A stretch of DNA of 64,000 bases. It comes from an uncultured Actinomycetes bacterium (GTDB lineage Bacteria; Actinomycetota; Coriobacteriia; Coriobacteriales; Atopobiaceae). Under the pieces are notes generated by a model. It worked only from the letters and a program-made list of their open reading frames with translations, was not told where the DNA came from and did not search any database. The number at the start of each line of letters is the position of its first letter. Positions within the stretch are counted from its first letter, which is position 1. Made by a program: the position numbers and the translations under genes. Location: NCBI GenBank assembly GCA_900314645.1, contig OMWB01000007.1:1-64000 (forward strand). The letters run 5' to 3'. Below are positions 30,789-39,769 of the stretch, one piece after another.

Positions 30789-32651
30789 CTACTCCTCGGC
30801 GAACTGACTGTTGTAGAGACGGGCATAGAGGCCGTTTTGGGCGAGAAGCTCGTCATGTGTGCCACGTTCGGCGATGCGGCCTCCGTCCATCACCAGGATG
30901 CAGTCCGCCTGTCTGATGGTTGAAAGACGGTGCGCCACCACAAGCGACGTACGACCGCGCATCATCTCGTCAAATGCCGCCTGAACCTGCAGCTCCGTGC
31001 GCGTGTCGATGGAGCTCGTGGCCTCGTCAAGAAGCAGGATGGGCGCGTCTGCAAGCATCGCACGCGCAATGCATAGGAGCTGGCGCTGGCCTTGGCTCAA
31101 AGAGCCGCCCTCCTCACCGAGCATCGTGTCGTATCCGTTGGGCAGCTGTCGGATGAACGTGTCCGCATGGGCGCGGAGCGCCGCAGCCTCGACCTCGGCA
31201 TCCGTCGCGCCGCGGCGCCCATAGGCGATGTTGTCGCGCACCGTCCCTTGGAAGAGCCAGGTGTCCTGTAACACCATGCCAAAGTGTTGCCTCAGCTCCT
31301 CGCGGGTAAAGTCGTGTATGTCATGCCCATCGACGCTGATGGTCCCGCCATCGAGCTCGTAGAACCTCAGCAGCAGGTTGATGAGGGTGGTCTTGCCGCA
31401 ACCGGTGGTGCCCACCAAGGCGATGCGTTGGCCAGGGGTCGCATGGAAGGTGATGTCGCGTAGGAGCGGTCGGTCCTTGACATAGGAGAATGACACGTGG
31501 TCAAAGTCGAGGTCGCCTCGGGCTTGGCCAGCTGCCATGTTGGCAGCCTGACTGGCCTGGACGTCAGGCTCCATCTCTGGTGCGTCGAGCAGGGCGATCA
31601 CACGACGAGCGGACGCGAAGGCAGCCTGCACCTGCGTCACGACGCCTGAGATCTCGTTGAACGGCTTCATGTACTGGTTGGCATAGCTCAAAAAGCTCTG
31701 TACCTGTCCCACGGTAAGCGGGCTCGGGAATCCTGTCACGACGCAGACGCAGCCCACGATGGCGACCACAGCGTAGGTGATGTTGTTCACCAAGCGTGTC
31801 GACGGATTGGAGAGTGAGCTCACGAACTGTGCGTGCTCCCCCACGACACGCAGCTCCGCGTTGAGACGCGAGAACGCCTCAAGCGAGCGCTCTCCGTAGC
31901 CAAAGGCCGTCACGAGCTTTTGATTCGAGACCATCTCCTCCACGTAACCACCGAGCTGCCCCTGCAGGAGCTGCTGCTTGGCAAATCCCGCAGAAGAGCG
32001 ACGCGCGATGAGCGAGGCCACAACGATGGAGAGCGGCGTCACCACGACCACCACGAGACCGACCGGGACCGAGATGGAGAACATGAAGGCAAGCGTTCCC
32101 ACGATGGTAACTATGCCTGAGAAGAGCTGGGTGAGGCCCTGTAGGAGGCCGTCGCCCACCTGGTCGACATCGCTTGCGATGCGGGCGAGCAGGTCTCCGT
32201 GGGCGTGGCCGTCAATGCACGAGAGCGGGAGCCTCCGCAGCTTGGCGAAGGCGTCAATGCGGAGGTCGAGGATGGTGCGATTGGACAATCTGCTCACGAA
32301 CCAACCAAAGAGCCACTGTGTGACTGCGGCGGCCACCACCACAACGGCCAGCTTGCGAAGCAACGGCGTCAAGGCAATAAAGTCAACGCTCCCCATACCG
32401 ATGAGCGTGTCGATGGCATGGCCAATCAAGATGGGCACGTACAGCTGCAGCACCACGGTGGCAGCAGCGCAGACAAATGACGCGACGAGCGCAAACACGT
32501 GCCCGCTTACATACGGTGCGAGGCGGCGCAACACCTCTCGTACGGGCATCGACGAGGTGTCCTCAAGGCCCTGCTGGGTATCGGCTGAATCACCGCGGAC
32601 GTTTGCCATCGTTGCAGACGCAGTGCCAAGACCAGCGTAGGGATTCGCCAT
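30789..32651 (-). CDS. ABC exporter subunit B (ATPase-membrane fusion)
   Basis: 620 aa. Six membrane segments (about 45-340) then an ATPase domain: Walker A GTTGCGKTTLIN (about 408-419), signature LSQGQRQLLCIARA (about 515-528), Walker B ILLLDEATSS with catalytic Glu intact. It overlaps the stop of its partner (32651). Together they make a heterodimeric multidrug/lipid-type exporter (LmrCD/YheIH-like). The start at 32651 is the Met of MANPYAGLG; upstream in-frame codons belong to the partner. Substrate is unknown. Confidence 0.88.
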   Translation of the reverse strand: MANPYAGLGTASATMANVRGDSADTQQGLEDTSSMPVREVLRRLAPYVSGHVFALVASFVCAAATVVLQLYVPILIGHAIDTLIGMGSVDFIALTPLLRKLAVVVVAAAVTQWLFGWFVSRLSNRTILDLRIDAFAKLRRLPLSCIDGHAHGDLLARIASDVDQVGDGLLQGLTQLFSGIVTIVGTLAFMFSISVPVGLVVVVVTPLSIVVASLIARRSSAGFAKQQLLQGQLGGYVEEMVSNQKLVTAFGYGERSLEAFSRLNAELRVVGEHAQFVSSLSNPSTRLVNNITYAVVAIVGCVCVVTGFPSPLTVGQVQSFLSYANQYMKPFNEISGVVTQVQAAFASARRVIALLDAPEMEPDVQASQAANMAAGQARGDLDFDHVSFSYVKDRPLLRDITFHATPGQRIALVGTTGCGKTTLINLLLRFYELDGGTISVDGHDIHDFTREELRQHFGMVLQDTWLFQGTVRDNIAYGRRGATDAEVEAAALRAHADTFIRQLPNGYDTMLGEEGGSLSQGQRQLLCIARAMLADAPILLLDEATSSIDTRTELQVQAAFDEMMRGRTSLVVAHRLSTIRQADCILVMDGGRIAERGTHDELLAQNGLYARLYNSQFAEE

Positions 32652-34396
32652 TATGCAGCCACCTCCTCTCCCATGAGCTGGGAGTGTGCGATCTCGCGGT
32701 AGAGCTCGCACGTGCGGAGCAGCTCCTTGTGGGTGCCAAGCCCCGCAACCTTTCCGTGGTAGAGCACGAGGATGAGATCGCATCCCATGATGCTCGTGAC
32801 GCGCTGCGAGATGGTCACCGTGCTGACCTCGGGCATGCCTGCGAGCGCCGAGCGCAGCTTGGCGTCAGTGGCCATGTCGAGGGCTGAGGCGGCATCGTCG
32901 AGCACCAAGAGCAGCGGCTCCCCCACGAGGGCGCGTGCGATGGTAAGGCGTTGCCGCTGGCCACCCGAAAAGTTCTTGCCGCCAGCCTCCACCGGCTCGT
33001 CGAGGCCCAGCGGCTTCTCACGCACAAACGCTGCCGCCTGGGCACGTTCGAGGGCATTCCAGAGTTCCTCGTCCGTTGCGTGCTCATCGCGCCACAACAG
33101 ATTGGAGCGGATGGTGCCGGTGATGAGTGACGTCTTCTGCGGAACGATCGCCACCAGGTGATGCAACTGGCGTAGTGAATACGTGCGTAGATCATGGCCC
33201 ATGAGGGAGATGGTTCCCTCCCGAGGGTCATACAGCCTCACGAGCAGGCTCGCGAGCGTCGACTTTCCGGAGCCTGTACCTCCGATTACCCCGAGCCTCG
33301 ACCCTTGGCTGAGGGAAAGTGAGACGTCATGAAGGGCGTCTTCAGAGGCACCGGGGTAGGCAAAGCTCACATGGTCGAGGGTGAGCGCTGGAACGCTTGA
33401 GGCTTCCTCGAAGGTGATGGAGGGTGCACCCTCAGCTGCATCTTGAACCTGAGGTTCGACGCGGAGCACTTCCATGATACGCCCACCCGAAGCGGCGCCG
33501 CGCGTAAAGGTGACCACGAGGTTCGCAACGTAGACGATGGCCAGCAAGGTCTGCGTCATGTAATTGACAAAGGCAACTACCTGGCCTTGCGTCAACCCGC
33601 CCGCGTCTACGCGTAATGCTCCCGACCACAGGATGGCAACCACGCCGAGGTTGAGGATAAGGAAGGTCGATGGGTTCAGGAAGGCGGAAAGCAGGCCCAC
33701 CGTGATGGAGCCCTGCGTCTGCGCCTCTGCATAGCTTGCAAAGCGCTCTTCCTCGGTCTCCTCGCGCCCGAAGGCTCGGATAACGCGAGCACCGCTCAGG
33801 TTCTCACTCGTAACGCGCGTGAGCGCATCCAAGCTTCCCTGGATTTGCTTGAAAAGCGGCACGGAACGGCTCATCACCACCCAGAAGACGGCTCCGATGG
33901 CGGGGGTGCATACCACAAAGATGAGGCCCAGCCTCAGGTCTATGAGCATGGCCGCGACCATCGATCCGAGGGCCAAGAAGGGCCAGCGGACGCCTTGGCG
34001 AATCGCAAGCGCCACAGCTACCTGCACCTGGTTGATGTCACTCGTAACGCGCGTCACAAGCGACGCGGTGCCCAGCTGGTCAAGCTCGGCGGCGGAGAGC
34101 TCGTTCACCTTGGTGAAGAGCGCCTCGCGGAGGTCGGTGCCCATACCTTGGCTGACTGTCGACGCAAGCTTCTGGCAGATGAGCGTAAACCCATACCCAA
34201 CCAAGGCCAGCGCCATCAGAAGGGCCCCATACCGCAGGACGGCATTCACGTCGCGGCCCGCAACACCCACATCAATCATGCGGGCAACCACCAACGGCGT
34301 AAAGAGGTCGAACACCACCTCCACCGACTTGGCTGCCACCCCCACTGCCGCGCGGGTCCTGTAGGGCCCAAGATATCGTTTGAGAAGCTCACCCAT
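32651..34396 (-). CDS. ABC exporter subunit A with degenerate ATPase site
   Basis: 581 aa. Six membrane segments (about 17-320) and an ATPase domain with Walker A GGTGSGKSTLAS, signature FSGGQRQRLTIARA, and Walker B LLLVLDDAASALD, where the catalytic Glu is Asp. One non-hydrolytic site is usual in heterodimeric exporters. It is the first gene of the pair. The start at 34396 (MGELLKRYLGPY) is chosen by fit to the family; Met codons at 34435 and 34447 are possible. No strong ribosome site is seen. Confidence 0.88.
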   Translation of the reverse strand: MGELLKRYLGPYRTRAAVGVAAKSVEVVFDLFTPLVVARMIDVGVAGRDVNAVLRYGALLMALALVGYGFTLICQKLASTVSQGMGTDLREALFTKVNELSAAELDQLGTASLVTRVTSDINQVQVAVALAIRQGVRWPFLALGSMVAAMLIDLRLGLIFVVCTPAIGAVFWVVMSRSVPLFKQIQGSLDALTRVTSENLSGARVIRAFGREETEEERFASYAEAQTQGSITVGLLSAFLNPSTFLILNLGVVAILWSGALRVDAGGLTQGQVVAFVNYMTQTLLAIVYVANLVVTFTRGAASGGRIMEVLRVEPQVQDAAEGAPSITFEEASSVPALTLDHVSFAYPGASEDALHDVSLSLSQGSRLGVIGGTGSGKSTLASLLVRLYDPREGTISLMGHDLRTYSLRQLHHLVAIVPQKTSLITGTIRSNLLWRDEHATDEELWNALERAQAAAFVREKPLGLDEPVEAGGKNFSGGQRQRLTIARALVGEPLLLVLDDAASALDMATDAKLRSALAGMPEVSTVTISQRVTSIMGCDLILVLYHGKVAGLGTHKELLRTCELYREIAHSQLMGEEVAA

Positions 34397-34511
34397 GACT
34401 GGCCTGCCGACGTGTACCGCTATCCACGACTCCATCCTAACAGACACCTTTGCACAGCGACTATGATGGTGTCATTCCCACTTGCACGCACGAGGTCTGG
34501 AAGGACTGCCC

Positions 34512-35618
34512 ATGCCTAAGAAGCGCACCATACTGACCTGCCTTTGCGTGGTGGTTCTCGTCATGCTGGTTGTCCTGGGGCTGATTGTGGCACTCGCGCT
34601 GTACCTCGCCTTTATGCCGCAGCAGCGCTATACAGACGATGACGCCAACGCGACGCTAGCGGCAGGGACGGAACGTATCGAGACTTGGCTTGCGGAGCAG
34701 GAATCTGAAGCTACCCTCATCGAGACCGAGAACGTCATCTTCTCGTATCCAAGCGGGCCGTCGTACTTGACGGACTATGTGAATGGATCGGTGGTGCTGG
34801 ACGGCGTAGGGCGTTCTGTTGTCATCAACACGGTAGATGGTGCGGTGTATCTCGACGACATCGCCCGCTCGCTGGACGCGGCGTTGCCTGCGTACCTAGC
34901 CCAACTGCTCGCGCTTCCTCGCTATACCGAGTTTGTGACCGTCAGCGGAAGCCTGCTCGTGCCGTTTGCGGTGGAAGGATCTACGCATGAAGGTCCGCGT
35001 GACGTGCTCGACCTTGGACCGATGCTTCCGGTTGACGTCGTTGACGCAGGATCGTGGCTTCAGGACCCGTCGCGCCGCTGCAAGGTGTCGATTGACCTCT
35101 ATGCGCACCCCGGCGATGACTTCGACCTCTCAGCGCTTACGTTTTCCCAGCTCAATGACATCCGCGAACGCGAAGGGCTGGCGTTTAACAGTCTGTACCT
35201 CACGAACGAGGCGCAGAGCCTCGATGCCATGCACGACCACTACTTCTACGAGCACTACGCTGAAGGACAGGCGGGCCCCTTTGTGGTGTGGTATCGCGAC
35301 GAGTACCTCGAGCAGGAGCTCGACCGCTCGGGAGCGATCACGGAGGTGGGGAGCGCACACATCGACCTCGGCCGTGACCTCACCATTGGTGCGAGTGGCC
35401 AAGACTGGGTGCTGCGCACGTCAGACGAGGCGGGTAGTTTCCCGTTCTTCCTGTATGCGCCGAGTGGCTCCGAGCTCCTTGATCGCACGTACCGATGGGT
35501 GCAGGAGACTACGGAGGAAGACCTGATGTGGAAGGCGCGGGAGGACGGAACCTTCTGCCTCTCCACGACTGAGGGCATCCCCTTCCGCTTCTACGGCTCC
35601 GGCGTGCTCTCCTCGTAA
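34512..35618 (+). CDS. Membrane-anchored protein of unknown function
   Basis: 368 aa. One N-terminal membrane helix (about 12-36, VVVLVMLVVLGLIVALALYL) and an extracytoplasmic domain of about 330 residues, rich in acidic and aromatic residues. There are no cysteines after the helix and no named motif. It is divergent from the ABC exporter and ends just before palindrome B2. The start at 34512 follows GGAAGGACTGCCC. Could be a wall-associated or sensor protein; no function is claimed. Confidence 0.7.
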   Translation: MPKKRTILTCLCVVVLVMLVVLGLIVALALYLAFMPQQRYTDDDANATLAAGTERIETWLAEQESEATLIETENVIFSYPSGPSYLTDYVNGSVVLDGVGRSVVINTVDGAVYLDDIARSLDAALPAYLAQLLALPRYTEFVTVSGSLLVPFAVEGSTHEGPRDVLDLGPMLPVDVVDAGSWLQDPSRRCKVSIDLYAHPGDDFDLSALTFSQLNDIREREGLAFNSLYLTNEAQSLDAMHDHYFYEHYAEGQAGPFVVWYRDEYLEQELDRSGAITEVGSAHIDLGRDLTIGASGQDWVLRTSDEAGSFPFFLYAPSGSELLDRTYRWVQETTEEDLMWKAREDGTFCLSTTEGIPFRFYGSGVLSS

Positions 35619-35622
35619 CGTG

Positions 35623-35688
35623 AGTGCGTCCCGGGGGCTACCCCCAAGACGCACTGGTGCGTCTTGGGGGTAGCCCCCGGGACGCACT
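35623..35688. repeat. Intergenic palindrome, family B copy 2 (REPIN-like)
   Basis: A perfect 32-bp inverted repeat with loop TG. Each arm starts GTGCGTC and ends GACGCAC around an inner CCGGGGGCTACCCCCAA, so each arm folds on itself as well. It lies between the 34512 gene and the convergent ornithine cyclodeaminase-like gene, one base from its stop codon. Confidence 0.95.
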
Positions 35689-35689
35689 G

Positions 35690-36790
35690 TTACCACGAAA
35701 GGCCGAGGCCACGCGCGAGGCGCGTGATGAAGTCGTGGGCGTTGGCCACGATGGTGGTTGCCGAGAGCGACCCACGGTCGCGCAGCTTGTTGACCGCAAA
35801 CTCGGTGGCATCCACGGCATAGAACATCACGGGGCGCACTGAACCGTCTTCTTGCACGTGATAGGACGGTGCCATGTTGCCCGTCGCTATGGAATGGAGC
35901 ATGGTTGCCATGCAGATGATGGTCGTAGCGTCCTTGATGAGACCGTGCATGGCGTCTTGCGAGGCGTAGGCATCCCCGATGACCTCGGGCAGAGGGCCGT
36001 CATCACGTATGGAGCCAGCGAGCACGTACGGCACGCCGCGGCGCTCGAGCGCGCACATGATGCCGTCATCAAGCCCGTTGTCAGCGATGAACTGCCTGAT
36101 GGATCCGGAGCGGCGCACCTCGTTGATGACGTCCATGTGGTTGTAATGCCCGCCAGGCTGCGACACCTGCGTATAGATGTCCTGGCCAAGCGCCGTGTGC
36201 AGAAGCGCGCCTTCAAGGTCGTGCGTCGCAAGGGCGTTGCCACCCATGAGGCCGTGGGCGTAGCCGGCGTCGATGACGGCACTCATGGCCGCGCGAGCCT
36301 CGCTGTCAAACGTGAAGGCCGGCCCCGCGACCCACAGGATGTTGCCGTGATCGCGTTCGTAGGTGAGGAGCTCAACCAGCTGGTCGTAGTCGCGTGCGTA
36401 GGAGGTCTCGCGGCTTCGTCCCTGACGGAAGGCAAACTGGTCCTCCGCGCCTTGCCCTGCCGGGGCAAAACCGTCCGACCACACGAGGATACCTTCCTCG
36501 CCACGCTCCTGTCGCCCTACTGCGACAAGGTCACCAACCTTGAGTTCGCGCGCCGGAAGCACCTCGAGCGTTCCGTCGGCGTTGAGGCGAACCACGTCAT
36601 CCATCATCATGTCCGGCGCGAGCATCCAGATGCCGTCCACCTTGAAGTACTCCGGGTGCATCGAGGTGCTGTGAAAGCCGCGTGGAGCTACGCCTTCGCG
36701 CTCAACCGTCACGAATCGCGCGTCTGGCGCGCTGGCCAGCGGCTCGATGGAATAGTCTGGCTCACGATACGGAGTCATCAAGAATGACAT
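35690..36790 (-). CDS. Ornithine cyclodeaminase-like protein (LOR/SDH bifunctional-enzyme-related, TIGR00300 type)
   Basis: 366 aa. The sequence resembles the conserved module of archaeal ornithine cyclodeaminase and of cyanobacterial ArgZ/AgrE C-termini. Recognisable segments are GFHSTSMHPEYFKVDG near residue 39, a Rossmann-like VAGPAFTFDSEARAAM, GGNALATHDLEGALLHTALG, and GGHYNHMDVINEVRRSGSI. The arginine-dihydrolase part is absent, so it would act alone, turning ornithine into proline and ammonia or a related NAD-dependent reaction. Start at 36790 follows GAGGAGCGTCC. It is a single-gene unit. Family recognition is from memory of motifs. Confidence 0.65.
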   Translation of the reverse strand: MSFLMTPYREPDYSIEPLASAPDARFVTVEREGVAPRGFHSTSMHPEYFKVDGIWMLAPDMMMDDVVRLNADGTLEVLPARELKVGDLVAVGRQERGEEGILVWSDGFAPAGQGAEDQFAFRQGRSRETSYARDYDQLVELLTYERDHGNILWVAGPAFTFDSEARAAMSAVIDAGYAHGLMGGNALATHDLEGALLHTALGQDIYTQVSQPGGHYNHMDVINEVRRSGSIRQFIADNGLDDGIMCALERRGVPYVLAGSIRDDGPLPEVIGDAYASQDAMHGLIKDATTIICMATMLHSIATGNMAPSYHVQEDGSVRPVMFYAVDATEFAVNKLRDRGSLSATTIVANAHDFITRLARGLGLSW

Positions 36791-37013
36791 GGACGCTCCT
36801 CGTTGTCTCAGCAATGTGTTCACTACCGTGCAAACAGAATCCTGAAATGTTGTACTACAGGGCATAATGACGGAACCTTGCGCATTTGGGAAACACGTCA
36901 GGCAATTCTCTCATCCAACATTAATCTTCGCCCTACATTCGGTTAATCTTTGAACCGCATCATGCTTGTTGTCAGATGGTATTGCCTCAGCAACAGGCAG
37001 AAAGGAACGCATC

Positions 37014-37562
37014 ATGGAAAAGCTTGAGAAGGTAGAACTCGTCCGCGAGAAGTGCGGCGTTTCTTACGAGGAAGCCAAGAACGCCCTTGAGGCACATGAC
37101 TACGACGTGCTGGACGCCATCGTGGCACTTGAGCGCGAGGGCAAGGCCCAGGACAGCCGCACCGCAAGCTACAGCACCGCTCCAGAGCAAAATGGCCCCG
37201 TCTCTCCCGAGATGGCCCAGGCTCAGAGCGAGTATCACGAGCAGAGCAAGAAGAGCAGGTTCGGCGAGGTGTGGGGCCGTTTCTGCGCGCAGGTCAAGGC
37301 CGTGCTGCGCGCTGGTATTGACATGACGTTCATCGTGGATCGCAACGGCGACCGCGTCCTGTCCATGCCGGTCATCTTTGTGGTCATCGGGCTTTTGGCT
37401 TGGGGCGCCTCGCTCTGGCTGCTGGTGATTGGCCTCTTCCTTGGGTTCAGGTATCGCATCGAGGGTGCGAGCCCCGTCACGGTTGACGTGAACGACGTCA
37501 TGGACAAGGCGGCCAACGTCGCGGATGGCATCCGCAAGGACTTCAAGAACGACAACGAGTAA
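37014..37562 (+). CDS. DUF4342-like membrane protein with UBA-like N-terminus
   Basis: 182 aa. Residues about 1-45 (EKVELVREKCGVSYEEAKNA, then LEAHDYDVLDAIVALE) form a UBA/TS-N-like three-helix domain; a polar linker follows; one or two membrane helices lie at about 120-148 (VIFVVIGLLAWGASLWLLVI). DUF4342 proteins of this type often sit beside a two-component pair, as here. The start at 37014 follows AGAAAGGAACGCATC. A GC hairpin separates it from the response regulator 55 bases later. Confidence 0.75.
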   Translation: MEKLEKVELVREKCGVSYEEAKNALEAHDYDVLDAIVALEREGKAQDSRTASYSTAPEQNGPVSPEMAQAQSEYHEQSKKSRFGEVWGRFCAQVKAVLRAGIDMTFIVDRNGDRVLSMPVIFVVIGLLAWGASLWLLVIGLFLGFRYRIEGASPVTVDVNDVMDKAANVADGIRKDFKNDNE

Positions 37563-37571
37563 CAGGTACGT

Positions 37572-37598
37572 GAGGGGCGGCGCTACGGCGCCGCCCTC
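37572..37598 (+). terminator. GC-rich hairpin between DUF4342 and the response regulator
   Basis: A stem of about 9 bp (GGGGCGGCGC / GCGCCGCCCT) with loop TACG and no T-tract. It is more likely a processing or attenuating hairpin than a full terminator. Confidence 0.5.
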
Positions 37599-37617
37599 GG
37601 TATGAGAGGCGAGCAGG

Positions 37618-38334
37618 ATGACCAAGATTCTGGTAGTGGAGGACGAGGCAAAGATCGCGCGCTTTGTCGAGCTTGAGCTCACCCACGAGGGCTACGAGGT
37701 GGACAAGGTAGACAACGGTCGGGATGCTGTGGACGTGGCGCTCTCCAATGACTACGACCTGATCTTGCTCGATATCCTGTTGCCGCAGCTCAATGGCATG
37801 GAGGTGCTGCGACGTATCCGTCGCGAGAAGGACGTGCCCGTGATCTTGCTCACGGCGCGCGACGCCGTGATGGACAAGGTTGCCGGCCTTGATGCCGGTG
37901 CGGATGATTACATAACCAAACCCTTTGCCATAGAGGAGTTGCTCGCCCGCATCCGGGTTGCGCTGAAGCGTCGCGAGGTGTCGCAGCCCGTGGCCGAGCC
38001 TGCCACGCCAGCTGTTGCCCCACAGCCCGCGCATCACATCCTCGCGGCGAAGGGGGTTCAACTTGACGTTGAACGTCACGAGGTTCTGGTTGAGGGTGAG
38101 CCTGTCGAGCTCACCAATCGAGAGTTCGAGGTTCTGAAGGCTTTGCTCGAGAACCTCAACATCGTGATGTCTCGTGAGCGTCTTGCCCAGCTTGCCTGCG
38201 GCTATGACTTTGTGGGCGAGACCAACATCATCGACGTGTACATCCGACACCTGCGCTCGAAGATTGATGACCGCTACGGCATCAAGCTCATCTCTACTGT
38301 GAGGGGTGTGGGCTATGTCATCAGAGAAGGGTAA
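37618..38334 (+). CDS. OmpR-family response regulator
   Basis: 238 aa. Receiver domain KILVVEDEAKIARFVE at the start, phosphorylation Asp in LILLDILLPQLNG (about residue 53), Lys in DDYITKPF, then an alanine/proline-rich linker and a winged-helix DNA-binding domain (about 145-238, ending GVGYVIREG). It overlaps the histidine kinase gene by 20 bases. Targets are unknown; the neighbouring DUF4342 gene is a candidate. Confidence 0.93.
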   Translation: MTKILVVEDEAKIARFVELELTHEGYEVDKVDNGRDAVDVALSNDYDLILLDILLPQLNGMEVLRRIRREKDVPVILLTARDAVMDKVAGLDAGADDYITKPFAIEELLARIRVALKRREVSQPVAEPATPAVAPQPAHHILAAKGVQLDVERHEVLVEGEPVELTNREFEVLKALLENLNIVMSRERLAQLACGYDFVGETNIIDVYIRHLRSKIDDRYGIKLISTVRGVGYVIREG

Positions 38335-39676
38335 CGTTCAAGGTACGAGTCTGCGCTCATCGCGGCTGCGGCCGACCGCCTCAATCGCCCGCTCCATCAC
38401 GTGGAGCTTCTGGTGGCGCAAGGTGCTGAGCTGGCTCTGCTTTGACGTGCTGCTCGTCGCGTTTGTGGCCGCAATCTTCACGTGGCACTGCGCCTCGCAG
38501 CTTCCGACCAGCGCATTGGATGGCATAGAGATTGAGAAGTACGGAATCCGTGTCATCAACCCTATGAACTGGGGCTTTCAGGGCTCGAGCGCCGATGTCT
38601 CAACTTGGATGTACCGTATCGATGGTGGCGACGGCCGGCCCTACTACTTTGCGGTTGAGCCGTATCTGAGGGTCATCCTTCCCTACGCGATTGCCGCCGT
38701 GGTCTACCAAGCGCTCGACATCGTGGACTTCTTCTCAGACACGCGCCGGGTGCGTCGTCAGCTTCAGCCGCTGAACGACCTCGCCGTCATGGCCGACAGC
38801 CTGGGAAACGCCGGCGTGTTTGATCCCATGATGGGCGACATGAGCGCCGACAAGATGGCAACCCTCGAGCAGGCAATCGCGAGGGCGTCCGTTGACTCCC
38901 CCACCGTCACGACCGGAGACCAAGACCTGCGCTCCATCGAGGTTGCGCTCAACGGCCTGCTGCGCCAGATGCAGGAAGCCAAGCTTCAGCAGATGCGATT
39001 CGTGTCTGACGCGAGCCATGAGCTGCGTACGCCCATCGCGGTCATCCAGGGCTACGTGAACATGCTTGACCGCTGGGGTACCTCCGACGAAGAGGTGCTG
39101 CATGAGTCCATCGAGGCGTTGAAGAGCGAGTCCGAGCATATGCAGGAGCTCGTCGAGCAGCTGCTGTTCCTCGCGCGCGGCGACTCGGGAAGAAACACCC
39201 TACAGCGCATCAACCTCAACTTGGCGGACATCGTCTGTGAGGTGTGGGACGAGTCGTGCATGATCGACGAGGACCACACCTACGTATGCGCGTTGACCGA
39301 AGAGGACACGCTTGACGCCCGGTACGCCTTCTCTGGTGACCTTGCGATGGTGAAGCAGGCACTGCGCATCATCGTCTCCAACGCGCAGCGTTACTCCCCC
39401 GCTGGCACCACCATCCGCCTTGGTGCCACGGCTGGTGCGGACAGCGTGTCGTGCACGGTACAGGATGAGGGCATCGGCATGACCGAGGATGAGGCCGCCC
39501 ACGTCTTCGAGCGCTTCTATCGTTCCGAAGGCGCGCGTGCCGAGAGCGCCGAGGGCTCAGGACTGGGCCTCTCCATCGCCAAGTGGATCGTGGACGCACA
39601 CAATGGCACCATCGAGGTGCTCTCCCGCGAGGGTGTGGGCACGCGCTTCACGCTCACGTTCCCCCGTTCTGCGTAG
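38315..39676 (+). CDS. Sensor histidine kinase
   Basis: 453 aa. Two membrane helices (about 33-55 and 115-135) frame a 60-residue outside loop. The H-box is SDASHELRTPIAVIQGY (about 232-248), and the ATPase part has N (IIVSNAQRYSP), DEGIGM and GSGLGLSIAKW. Start at 38315 follows GAGGGGTGTGGGCT and overlaps the regulator gene. The signal is unknown. Confidence 0.92.
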   Translation: MSSEKGNVQGTSLRSSRLRPTASIARSITWSFWWRKVLSWLCFDVLLVAFVAAIFTWHCASQLPTSALDGIEIEKYGIRVINPMNWGFQGSSADVSTWMYRIDGGDGRPYYFAVEPYLRVILPYAIAAVVYQALDIVDFFSDTRRVRRQLQPLNDLAVMADSLGNAGVFDPMMGDMSADKMATLEQAIARASVDSPTVTTGDQDLRSIEVALNGLLRQMQEAKLQQMRFVSDASHELRTPIAVIQGYVNMLDRWGTSDEEVLHESIEALKSESEHMQELVEQLLFLARGDSGRNTLQRINLNLADIVCEVWDESCMIDEDHTYVCALTEEDTLDARYAFSGDLAMVKQALRIIVSNAQRYSPAGTTIRLGATAGADSVSCTVQDEGIGMTEDEAAHVFERFYRSEGARAESAEGSGLGLSIAKWIVDAHNGTIEVLSREGVGTRFTLTFPRSA

Positions 39677-39720
39677 GCACGGTAAACACGCCTGAGAACG
39701 CGTCATCGCATCAAAAGGAA

Positions 39721-39745
39721 GGGCGCCTCTCTGAGAGAGGCGCCC
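39721..39745. terminator. Bidirectional terminator after the histidine kinase
   Basis: A perfect 12-bp stem GGGCGCCTCTCT around a single base, with TTTTCC after it on the plus strand and TTCCTTTTGAT on the minus strand. It serves both convergent genes. Confidence 0.85.
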
Positions 39746-39769
39746 TTTTCCGCCCTGCGCGACGAGACG

